Of a stretch of DNA of 23,710 nt, positions 14,790 to 21,525 are shown piece by piece. The notes under the pieces were generated by a model that saw nothing but the letters and a program-made list of their open reading frames with translations, had not been told where the DNA came from and did no database searches. Made by a program: the position numbers and the translations under genes. Each line of letters starts with the position of its first letter. The stretch's first letter is position 1. This stretch comes from a virus, in IMG/VR virus record IMGVR_UViG_3300025759_000704, positions 1-23,710 of that record; one strand, given 5' to 3'.

Positions 14790-16116
14790 TGACATCACAC
14801 TCGGCCAAGTGGCCGACGCCGTTGCCGCTGGCAACACCGCATTCGAAGAGTTCAAGGCAAAGAACGACGCCCATCTCGACGAAGTAAAGACAGGCTTTAA
14901 CGACGTCGTGCGTCGTGACGAGCTCGATCGCATTAACAGCGCACTCGACAAAGCACAGGAAACCAACGAGAAGATGGCCGCTCGCTTGAAGCGCATCTCT
15001 CTCTATGGGGACGCGAAGTCGAGCAACCCGGAAGAGCAGGAAGAGAAAAACTACAAGTGGTTCTCGAACCTTCACGCTCTGCACGGTCGCCGCGTAAACC
15101 GTGACGACTTCACCGACGAGAAGCAGACCGAGGTCGCCGAGTACAAGCGAGCCTTCGAAAAGTATATGCGCCATAAGGGCGACGACAAGCTCATGTCACC
15201 TGAAGACATGAAGGCTCTATCGGTTGGCTCTGATCCAGACGGCGGCTATGTCGTTGATCCAGATCAGTCTGGTCGTATGATCGGTCGCATCTTCGAAACG
15301 TCGCCTATGCGCCAATATGCTTCTGTTCAGTCTATCGGAACAGATGCACTTGAGGGCCTCTTTGACGTAGACGAAGCGGGCTATGGTTGGGTCGCAGAGA
15401 CGGGCGCACGCTCGGCAACGGACACGCCACAGCTTGAGAAGTACCGCATCCCGGTTCATGAGATGTATGCGAAGCCGTCGGCAACGCAGAAGCTCCTCGA
15501 CGACGCTGCGATCAATATGGAGAGCTGGTTACAAGACAAAGTGGTCGACAAGTTCTCTCGTGCTGAGAACACCGCCTTCGTGACAGGCACAGGCGTCGAT
15601 CGTCCTCGTGGCTTCGCTACCTACGCAGACTATGCGTCTGCCGGTGTGTTCGAGATCGGTGCTGTCGAGCAGTTCGACACAGGTGTAAATGGTGCGTTCG
15701 CAGCGGCTCCTGCCGGTGGCGATGCTCTCATCAACGCCCTCTATGGCCTGAAGATGCAGTATCGCAACAACGCTGTGTGGTTCATGAACCGCGCAACAAC
15801 CGGCGGTGTTCGCAAGCTCAAGGACAGCGACGGCGCTTACCTGTGGCAGCCCGGTATTCAAGCGGGGCAGCCTGCCTCGATACTTGGTTACCCAATGGCC
15901 TCCTTCGAGGACATGGCCGACTACACCGGCACAGGCGCTCTCGCGATCGCTGTCGGTGATATGCGGGCAGCTTACCAGATCGTCGATCGTATCGGTGTTC
16001 GCGTCCTTCGCGACCCATACTCCAACAAGCCATATGTTGAGTTCTACTCGACGAAGCGCGTTGGCGGCGACATGGTGAACTTCGAAGCGATCAAGCTGGT
16101 CAACTTCCAAGCCTAA
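14782..16116 (+). CDS. Major capsid protein, HK97 fold
   Basis: A 444-residue capsid protein of the HK97 family. The first 75 residues are charged and helical (the delta domain, a built-in scaffold that the protease should remove). The mature part begins near the segment LSVGSDPDGGYVVDPDQSG. Conserved stretches are EMYAKPSATQKLLDDAAINM, NTAFVTGTGVDRPRGF, AVWFMNRATTGGVRKLKD and ILGYPMASFEDM; together they follow the family from the A-domain to the P-domain. Translation starts at the ATG with AAAGGGGA about 8 nt upstream; a long in-frame extension inside the protease gene was not used. A stem-loop follows its stop, which may help keep its messenger stable. Confidence 0.95.
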   Translation: MSDDITLGQVADAVAAGNTAFEEFKAKNDAHLDEVKTGFNDVVRRDELDRINSALDKAQETNEKMAARLKRISLYGDAKSSNPEEQEEKNYKWFSNLHALHGRRVNRDDFTDEKQTEVAEYKRAFEKYMRHKGDDKLMSPEDMKALSVGSDPDGGYVVDPDQSGRMIGRIFETSPMRQYASVQSIGTDALEGLFDVDEAGYGWVAETGARSATDTPQLEKYRIPVHEMYAKPSATQKLLDDAAINMESWLQDKVVDKFSRAENTAFVTGTGVDRPRGFATYADYASAGVFEIGAVEQFDTGVNGAFAAAPAGGDALINALYGLKMQYRNNAVWFMNRATTGGVRKLKDSDGAYLWQPGIQAGQPASILGYPMASFEDMADYTGTGALAIAVGDMRAAYQIVDRIGVRVLRDPYSNKPYVEFYSTKRVGGDMVNFEAIKLVNFQA

Positions 16117-16122
16117 CCAACA

Positions 16123-16146
16123 AGGCGGAGCTCAACGGCTCCGCCT
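16123..16146 (+). terminator. GC-rich stem-loop after the capsid gene
   Basis: AGGCGGAGC (16123-16131) and GCTCCGCCT (16138-16146) form a perfect 9-bp stem with a 6-nt loop, 7 nt after the capsid stop. There is no T-tract. A near-identical copy follows the next gene (16649-16670), including the same ACTT after the stem. It could be a partial terminator or an RNA processing/stability element. Confidence 0.5.
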
Positions 16147-16197
16147 ACTTCCCGAGGGTGATCCTGCCCTCGATCACACGCTCAAGGAGTAAATCAA

Positions 16198-16641
16198 ATG
16201 CGTGATATGGTTTCAAACACTCAACTCGTTCACCTCGGCAACGTCGCCGTGTCTGGCACTACGCCAGCCGTTTCGTCCTATGTCGACCTCCGCGAGTACG
16301 ACGCAGCGACGATCGTCGTTGTGAACAACACGATCACCGACGCCGGAACGGCTGCCGGTTTCACTGTGACACTGCAAGAGAGCGCAGACACAGCAGGAGC
16401 TTCGGCTTCGACAGTCGCAGTCGGTGACACTGTCGCAGGTGCTAACACTGTCGTGGTTACCTCTGACACAGCAGACAACGCCGTCGCAGGCGCGATCGGT
16501 TACGTTGGCGGCGAACGCTACGTCGGCATCACCGTCACGGGCACCACAGGCTCAAGCGCTGACATCTCTGTGTTGGCACAGCTCAACAAGCCGCACCGTG
16601 CTCCGACGAGCATCCCGGGCACAGCGGTCGCTCGTACCTAA
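16198..16641 (+). CDS. Probable head decoration or capsid-associated protein
   Basis: A 147-residue beta-rich protein, high in Thr, Ala, Val and Gly and poor in charge (YDAATIVVVNNTITDAG; FTVTLQESADTAG; GERYVGITVTGTTG). Proteins of this kind follow the capsid gene in many siphoviruses and are thought to be capsid decoration or head proteins. The ATG has AAGGAGT at about 7 nt, a strong site that suits high expression. Matching stem-loops lie on both sides of the gene. No enzyme motif is present, and the identity rests on position and composition. Confidence 0.7.
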   Translation: MRDMVSNTQLVHLGNVAVSGTTPAVSSYVDLREYDAATIVVVNNTITDAGTAAGFTVTLQESADTAGASASTVAVGDTVAGANTVVVTSDTADNAVAGAIGYVGGERYVGITVTGTTGSSADISVLAQLNKPHRAPTSIPGTAVART

Positions 16642-16648
16642 TCCAAAC

Positions 16649-16670
16649 GGCGGAGCTTCACGGCTCCGCC
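16649..16670 (+). terminator. Second copy of the capsid-gene stem-loop
   Basis: GGCGGAGC (16649-16656) pairs with GCTCCGCC (16663-16670), an 8-bp stem with a 6-nt loop, starting 7 nt after the stop. Aligned with the copy at 16124-16150 over 27 bases, it differs at two loop positions only. Confidence 0.5.
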
Positions 16671-16692
16671 TACTTTCACAGGAGAGCCTACC

Positions 16693-16833
16693 ATGAAGAA
16701 GCTATTCTCTTTGATCGCAGTCGCAGCAACGCTCGGCGCGTGCACGCAGTCGGGGCTCAAGAGCAACCTTGACGGCGTCGTCGTAACCGCTGCCGTTCTC
16801 GGCGCTGCCTGCATGATTTCCTCGGACTGCTAA
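16693..16833 (+). CDS. Small lipoprotein, 46 residues
   Basis: The protein opens with a basic, hydrophobic signal (MKKLFSLIAVAATLGAC) whose LGAC is an acceptable lipobox, leaving a mature part of about 30 residues with a hydrophobic Val/Ala stretch and a final Cys. The ATG follows GGAG at 8 nt. It lies between head and tail genes. Phage lipoproteins of this size can block superinfection or help lysis; nothing in the sequence decides this. Confidence 0.65.
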   Translation: MKKLFSLIAVAATLGACTQSGLKSNLDGVVVTAAVLGAACMISSDC

Positions 16834-16834
16834 G

Positions 16835-17020
16835 ATGGCAGTTAGAGCACGCGCTCGTCTCCTCGTTCGTTATGGTAAATACCGCGAAGGAGACGAGATC
16901 GAGGGCCGGGTCGCCGAGCTCTTGATCGCTAACGGCATGGCGAAAGACGTCACGCCAAAGTCTACACCGGCTAAGAAGTCTCTCGGCAAGGCCCCAGAGA
17001 ACAAAGCCACAGAAGAATAA
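16835..17020 (+). CDS. Small basic phage protein
   Basis: A 61-residue protein that starts one base after the lipoprotein stop, so it is probably translated by coupling. The first half (RLLVRYGKYREGDEIEGRV) looks like a small beta-barrel strand pair as in KOW-like or head-associated proteins, followed by a helix (AELLIANGMAKDV) and a Lys/Ala/Pro/Glu-rich tail that is likely disordered. It stands where head completion or connector genes often sit, but no homology can be claimed. Confidence 0.65.
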   Translation: MAVRARARLLVRYGKYREGDEIEGRVAELLIANGMAKDVTPKSTPAKKSLGKAPENKATEE

Positions 17021-17029
17021 GGGGCAGAC

Positions 17030-17485
17030 ATGGTCGATCTCATCGCGCAGACCGAGGACACAGCGCCGAACGTCACAGACATATTTTACACGGTGCGCGA
17101 TCCTGCCGGGTCGCCTCTCGATCGCAAGGTGACGATCCAGACCTTGCAAAACACGCTGGAGATCGTCGCTAAGACGGCCTCGGCGACTTCTGTGCTGACG
17201 GATAACGCCAAGCTGATAACGATGGACCTCACCGGCACAGCGAACTCCTATACGCTCCAGCCGAACGCGACGATAGCTCACCCTATCGGGACCGCGATTA
17301 TCGTTCAGCAGATCGGGACGGGCGTCACCAGCATCACCGGAGGAACAGGCGTAACCATTCAAGGAGCGGGGCAGTCTGTCTCAGCCGGGTCGTGCGCAAT
17401 CTCAAACCGCTATGATCTGGCGACCTGCATCAAGGTCGCAACAGACACTTGGGTCGTACAAGGTTCGGTGGGGGCGATAGCCTAA
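17030..17485 (+). CDS. Putative virion/tail-fibre-associated protein
   Basis: A 151-residue protein with the opening DIFYTVRDPAGSPLDRKVTI, which is common at the N-terminus of phage fibre or receptor proteins, followed by a beta-rich Thr/Gly region (TSITGGTGVTIQGAGQSV) that resembles the beta-solenoid or trimer segments of tail fibres. Two cysteines (SAGSC; LATC) could be structural. AAGGGG precedes the ATG by 6 nt. The stop overlaps the next start (TAATG), so the two are produced together and may be parts of one fibre or baseplate structure. Confidence 0.65.
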   Translation: MVDLIAQTEDTAPNVTDIFYTVRDPAGSPLDRKVTIQTLQNTLEIVAKTASATSVLTDNAKLITMDLTGTANSYTLQPNATIAHPIGTAIIVQQIGTGVTSITGGTGVTIQGAGQSVSAGSCAISNRYDLATCIKVATDTWVVQGSVGAIA

Positions 17486-20061
17486 TGCTTTTACGTCACG
17501 GGCTTGCAGGTTTAGCCGGGGGAAACCCGTTTAACGTCTACGCTGCCAACGGCTTCACTCCGCCACTTGTCGCAGACTTCTCCAAGGACACAGAGTTCTA
17601 CGGATACGACAGCGCAGCCTCCACCTTCAGCGATATGATGACGGTCAGCACCACTGGCCTAGAGACAATGACTGACAGCGATGGGCTGGTTAAGTGGAAC
17701 GCGCATAACTATCAACCGAATTCCGAGGACTTCACACAGGCTAGCTGGACTAAATCACAAAGTTCGTTTTCAGGCGATACGCTGACGACAACCGCTGTCA
17801 CTGGCGACCCGTACCTATACGAAAATCTCAACGGCGCTATTGCACCAGCAGACGGCGATAAGGTCCGCGCTTCATATGAGGTTGAGCGAGGGAATTGGGA
17901 CTACATAACGTTTACGTTTTACGCTGGCGCTGGTAATTGGACTGCGCAGGTGTTTGACCTTTCGGACGGAACCAAGGGCCAGACCGCAGAGAGCGGCGGC
18001 AGTAACAACCTCGTAAGTTCAAGCATTACTGATGTGGGCGGCGGTAGGTTTGCGCTGACTGTTGAAACCGAAACAAAAAGCGATTTTGGAAACGGCCTGA
18101 TCCTTAGCTTCGCTCCAGCTAAGACAGGAAACAGCTTCACCACCATTGGAACCATTGACGCTACATGGGCCGGGACCGAAACCGTTAAGGTCTATAAGGC
18201 TTGGGCAAACAGGCTTGACCTAGGCGGCATGGTAAACAACAGTGACCAGACAGCCGCAGGACTTCTAAGCTACGTCCCAACCACAGCATCAGCAGTATTC
18301 CTACCACGCCGTAACGCGCACCTCTATGACGCCAGCGTGGCGAAGTGGAACGCGCATAACTACGTTGTCCAATCCGAGGATGCTACCGCATGGACAAAAT
18401 CCAGCGGTACATTGGACACAGCAGTAGCAGACCCAGACGGCGGAACGAGCGCGTTCAGTCTGACGGGAACGGCTGATAATACAGATTGCAAACTATCTAT
18501 TGTTACAGCCGCTCCCACAGCAGTCCAAAAGACTTTCAAGGTCAAGGCTAAGACGTTGGGCGGTAGCGGTTGGTGCTTTGTTGGCCTCTTAAATCCCGCC
18601 ACCATAGTTCACGCAGACTTAGCTAACGGTGTTCTGGGGACGATTGGGGCTAATGTCTCGAACGAAACAATCACGAGCATTGGTGGCGGCTGGTATCAGA
18701 TAGAATTTGATGTTTCGGCAATTACTAATCAGTCCGCTGTTCTCGAAACTGTAGAAGCAGACGGCGCAACCATTGCCGACATAGGCGATAGCATCGCGTT
18801 TTATCAACCCCACGCCTACCGCTCCGACCTCAACGGCGTAGTGGCCAACGGCGACGATGGAACCTATGTAGCCACCACAGGCACAGAAGTTCCCGCAACC
18901 CTCAACACGGTCAGCTTCCCCAAGAAGGGCCTGCGGTGGGAGAGTTCTGCGGCGACGAACCTTATAGACTACAGCAATGAGTTTATTGCTGGCGGTTGGA
19001 GTATAGGCAATACGGACAGCCTTACGCTCACGGCGGCGTCGGCAGTTGGTGCGGACGGCGAAAGTTCACTGACTAAGATGGCAATCACCGACACCGCAAA
19101 CGAATTTCACGGGCTTTACAAGAGCATTACCACAACCACATCGACTACCTATTGCACCTCTACTGATTTAAAGAACGAAGACCAAAGATATGTGACTATC
19201 CGCCACTACAGGGGCACTAGCAACTGGTCTACTCTAGTCGTTGATCTACAGACAGGCACAATCACCCAATCCTCAACGTCAGGTGGTGGTACGATTGTGT
19301 TCAGTGACATAGAGGACTTAGGCGGCGGATTATACAGGGCGCACTTTGCGTCAAGTGAAGCAGGCACGACTTTGTTTGTATCAATAGATACTTGCAGTTC
19401 AGGCACACCAACCCTTGAGGCCTCTGATGGGGCAGAAGTATACGCAGGCACGGGCGGCGAGGCGTTCTACATTGGAGCAGTCCAGACAGTTCTCGGCTCA
19501 TCGCCTTCCAGTTACATCCCCACGAATGGCGCTACAGTAACCCGCGCTCTCGAAACAATCTCCATAGCCGGGGCTAAGACGCCATACAGCGCAAGCGGCA
19601 ATACGGTCCAGATTAGCGGCCTGCAAACCTACGCTGACAATGGCGAGGGTTGGGGGCCGTGGACGTGGGAAAGTGACACTAACAACAGAACGTCTGTTAG
19701 TGTTCTTACAGACGCAACTCGGACGGGACTAATTGCGTGTCAGACTGTAGTCGGCAACGTTCCTCAAGCGGAACCATTTACAGCAAATAATTATTTTTCT
19801 CCGGGGTTGAATGTTCCGTTTAACATTGCGTCTGTTTTTGCCCCTAATAGGTTTAGGTGTGCCGAAGGCGGAAGCCTGTTCGGGTCAGAAGACACCAGCG
19901 GAACAATACCCGATCTTTCATCAGCCGTTTTCACGCTAGGCGCTCCTGCATTCGCTGTTTTAAACTTCTATGGGGACCAAGGCTTTAACGGCTTCCTTTC
20001 GCAAGCGATAATGTGGGGCGCTGACATTGGCGACACAGGCTTGGAGGAAGCAACAGCATGA
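17485..20061 (+). CDS. Large three-module tail/receptor-binding-type protein
   Basis: An 858-residue surface protein. After an N-terminal head (1-65), three related modules of about 180-200 residues can be seen: near 71-263 (WNAHNYQPNSEDFTQASWTK ... LSYVPTTASA), 287-463 (WNAHNYVVQSEDATAWTKSS ... YVATTGTEV) and 492-690 (NLIDYSNEFIAGGWSIG ... SYIPTNGATVTRALE). Each follows the pattern of carbohydrate-binding, jelly-roll-like modules often seen in phage tail proteins, with GGG.Y strands near the end. The last 170 residues (LQTYADNGEGWGPWTWESD onward) are a separate domain. The DNA is clearly poorer in GC than the head genes (23 of 60 bases at 19141-19200 against 38 of 60 at 15361-15420), which suggests exchange or recent gain. 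It probably binds host surface sugars. Confidence 0.75.
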   Translation: MLLRHGLAGLAGGNPFNVYAANGFTPPLVADFSKDTEFYGYDSAASTFSDMMTVSTTGLETMTDSDGLVKWNAHNYQPNSEDFTQASWTKSQSSFSGDTLTTTAVTGDPYLYENLNGAIAPADGDKVRASYEVERGNWDYITFTFYAGAGNWTAQVFDLSDGTKGQTAESGGSNNLVSSSITDVGGGRFALTVETETKSDFGNGLILSFAPAKTGNSFTTIGTIDATWAGTETVKVYKAWANRLDLGGMVNNSDQTAAGLLSYVPTTASAVFLPRRNAHLYDASVAKWNAHNYVVQSEDATAWTKSSGTLDTAVADPDGGTSAFSLTGTADNTDCKLSIVTAAPTAVQKTFKVKAKTLGGSGWCFVGLLNPATIVHADLANGVLGTIGANVSNETITSIGGGWYQIEFDVSAITNQSAVLETVEADGATIADIGDSIAFYQPHAYRSDLNGVVANGDDGTYVATTGTEVPATLNTVSFPKKGLRWESSAATNLIDYSNEFIAGGWSIGNTDSLTLTAASAVGADGESSLTKMAITDTANEFHGLYKSITTTTSTTYCTSTDLKNEDQRYVTIRHYRGTSNWSTLVVDLQTGTITQSSTSGGGTIVFSDIEDLGGGLYRAHFASSEAGTTLFVSIDTCSSGTPTLEASDGAEVYAGTGGEAFYIGAVQTVLGSSPSSYIPTNGATVTRALETISIAGAKTPYSASGNTVQISGLQTYADNGEGWGPWTWESDTNNRTSVSVLTDATRTGLIACQTVVGNVPQAEPFTANNYFSPGLNVPFNIASVFAPNRFRCAEGGSLFGSEDTSGTIPDLSSAVFTLGAPAFAVLNFYGDQGFNGFLSQAIMWGADIGDTGLEEATA

Positions 20062-20420
20062 AGCACCTAGCAATCATAGCAGCCATGTTCCTCGCAGCCT
20101 GTGGCGCAAAGGTTCAACCGGGCGAGGTAGGCGACAGCGTCTCTACAGCTGTTGCTCTAGGAAACGGAGCGGTTGAACTGAACCCGGTGATCTCATGGGC
20201 AGGTGACGCAGCACCAATCGTCAGCATCGTCGGCAAGCAGGTCGTCAAGGCGGCGCTGATCGAAAGTGGCTACGAGGCCGAGACAGTCAACAGCATCTCC
20301 GACAGCCTGTCGTGGGGAGCAACCTGCAATAATCTTGTTATCATCGGCGGCGGCACTGGTGGCCTTGGCCTAGCGGCTGGCCTGATATGCGTAGCCGTGA
20401 CATGGGACGTTGACCAGTAA
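20058..20420 (+). CDS. Phage lipoprotein with C-terminal membrane segment
   Basis: A 120-residue protein with a signal peptide and lipobox LAAC (Cys15). The mature part contains GNGAVELNPVISW, a motif I associate with small phage lipoproteins and membrane proteins of unknown role that carry (A/V)E.NP, then VSIVGKQVVKAALIESGYE and a hydrophobic, Gly-rich C-terminal segment (about 93-115) that may span a membrane. The start overlaps the preceding stop (ATGA) and has GGAGG at 10 nt. Superinfection exclusion or lysis support are possible roles, without proof. Confidence 0.75.
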   Translation: MKHLAIIAAMFLAACGAKVQPGEVGDSVSTAVALGNGAVELNPVISWAGDAAPIVSIVGKQVVKAALIESGYEAETVNSISDSLSWGATCNNLVIIGGGTGGLGLAAGLICVAVTWDVDQ

Positions 20421-20456
20421 CTCACGCGGGCGTTCCGCACATCTCACGAGGCAACT

Positions 20457-20675
20457 ATGAAATCTCTGATTACTCTTTTGGTCTTTCTCCCTGTCGTCGC
20501 AATGGCGAGCGGCAAGCCTGCCGGTGTAGGCAACGCAGATCACGTTGACGCATGGCACGGGACGGGTGATAATCACCAAGCGAACAACGAACCGGGCGAC
20601 ACAGCCTCGGACCGCCACAACTTTGACGACGCCACCGCAGGAAACAGCGACAAGAACCCTCCTGCCGACGAATAA
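20457..20675 (+). CDS. Small secreted or periplasmic protein, low complexity
   Basis: A 72-residue protein with a clear signal peptide (MKSLITLLVFLPVVAMASG, cleavage probably after ALA-type MAS) and a mature chain of about 53 residues that is rich in Asp, Asn, Gly and His (DHVDAWHGTGDNHQANN) and likely unfolded. His and Asp spacing might bind metal, but no motif is firm. CGAGG precedes the ATG by 5 nt. A strong stem-loop follows its stop. Confidence 0.65.
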   Translation: MKSLITLLVFLPVVAMASGKPAGVGNADHVDAWHGTGDNHQANNEPGDTASDRHNFDDATAGNSDKNPPADE

Positions 20676-20680
20676 CAGCC

Positions 20681-20704
20681 GCCACCAAGCTCCGGCTTGG
20701 TGGC
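20681..20704 (+). terminator. Strong 10-bp stem with UNCG-type tetraloop
   Basis: GCCACCAAGC (20681-20690) pairs perfectly with GCTTGGTGGC (20695-20704) around TCCG, closed by C-G as in the very stable UNCG class. It lies 5 nt after a stop codon. No T-tract follows, so it may be a weak terminator or an RNase barrier. Confidence 0.5.
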
Positions 20705-20734
20705 AACAGACGCCAGATCATTAGGAGATAGAAC

Positions 20735-21187
20735 ATGGTCGCCACCACAAAGATCGCAGACTTCGCCGAGGGAGCGTTCGAGAAACAGCACGATCTTTCC
20801 ACTGACACGATCATGATCGCCCTGTCGAATACTGCTTACGCCTCAGAGGCGTCGAACCCGACAGCTACCGGGAACGGTATCCTTGCCAACGTGACGCAGG
20901 TCACTGACACAAACTATGCCGACAGTCTTACGGTCGACAAGACCCTCGAAGGCGTCACCTCTGTCGAGGTTGGTGGTGTGTGGACATTCGACGCGAACGA
21001 CTTCTCGATCTCGGCTTCTGGGGGCACCTACGCGACGTTTCAATACATATATATCTACAACACGACCTCAGTCACGCCAGACGATCAGTTGATTGTAGCG
21101 ATCGACCTTGAGACGCCGATCGCCTTGACCGACGGCTCGTCGATCAACATCAATTTCAACGCCTCCGGTATTATCACCGTCACCTAA
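20735..21187 (+). CDS. Phage virion protein of the common 'T-A-N-T-A' type, unknown role
   Basis: A 150-residue beta-rich protein. The opening VATTKIADFAEGAFEKQHDL followed by STDTIMIALSNTAY, and the later pattern ANDFSISASGGTYATFQYIYIYN, DQLIVAIDL and NINFNASGIITV, are the hallmarks of a widespread uncharacterised phage structural family found near tail genes. The end of each copy of this family reads like an Ig-like sandwich. AGGAG lies about 8 nt before the ATG. It is probably a virion or tail accessory protein. Confidence 0.7.
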   Translation: MVATTKIADFAEGAFEKQHDLSTDTIMIALSNTAYASEASNPTATGNGILANVTQVTDTNYADSLTVDKTLEGVTSVEVGGVWTFDANDFSISASGGTYATFQYIYIYNTTSVTPDDQLIVAIDLETPIALTDGSSININFNASGIITVT

Positions 21188-21198
21188 AAGGGGCGGTT

Positions 21199-21525
21199 AT
21201 GCCTGATTGGCGAATATACTACGACACTGGCACGTATGACAGCAATCAGGGGGAGCCGCATCAGGCTCCCTCGGTCGGCTTCATTGTGGCTGTGGGGTAT
21301 GATGAAGCAGGTGATCGCTTTCTAATGCAGGGCTGGTCGCACTACTGCTTCGATAAGGCCAGCAATCAATGGTGGGGCATGGACGACATGGGGGTCTTCG
21401 ACAGGCTCCGGCGTAATCTGGTCTATGCGTATAAAGAGGGCCGCACGGTTACCAAGTCGGAATGGAACGCGATTATGGAACGCGCTCACAAAGACCCCGA
21501 CTTTCCGTTCGGTGTTAAGAGATGA
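21199..21525 (+). CDS. Small aromatic-rich phage protein, unknown function
   Basis: A 108-residue protein with the notable stretch WSHYCFDKASNQWWGMDDMG (45-64), rich in Trp, Tyr and Met. Its N-terminus is beta-rich (WRIYYDTGTYDSNQ) and its C-terminal 40 residues are helical and charged (RLRRNLVYAYKEGRTVTKSE). Similar short proteins occur among phage tail genes without known role. AAGGGG stands 7 nt before the ATG and the stop overlaps the next start (ATGA). Confidence 0.65.
   Translation: MPDWRIYYDTGTYDSNQGEPHQAPSVGFIVAVGYDEAGDRFLMQGWSHYCFDKASNQWWGMDDMGVFDRLRRNLVYAYKEGRTVTKSEWNAIMERAHKDPDFPFGVKR

Noticed and set aside
14181-14996. A 271-codon leftward open frame over the protease and capsid genes
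   Set aside because: It is antisense to two well-identified genes, with no ribosome site and no recognisable domain.
16757-17362. A 201-codon leftward open frame over the small genes after the decoration gene
   Set aside because: It is Arg- and Cys-rich mirror sequence. The rightward genes there have ribosome sites, a signal peptide and start/stop overlaps.
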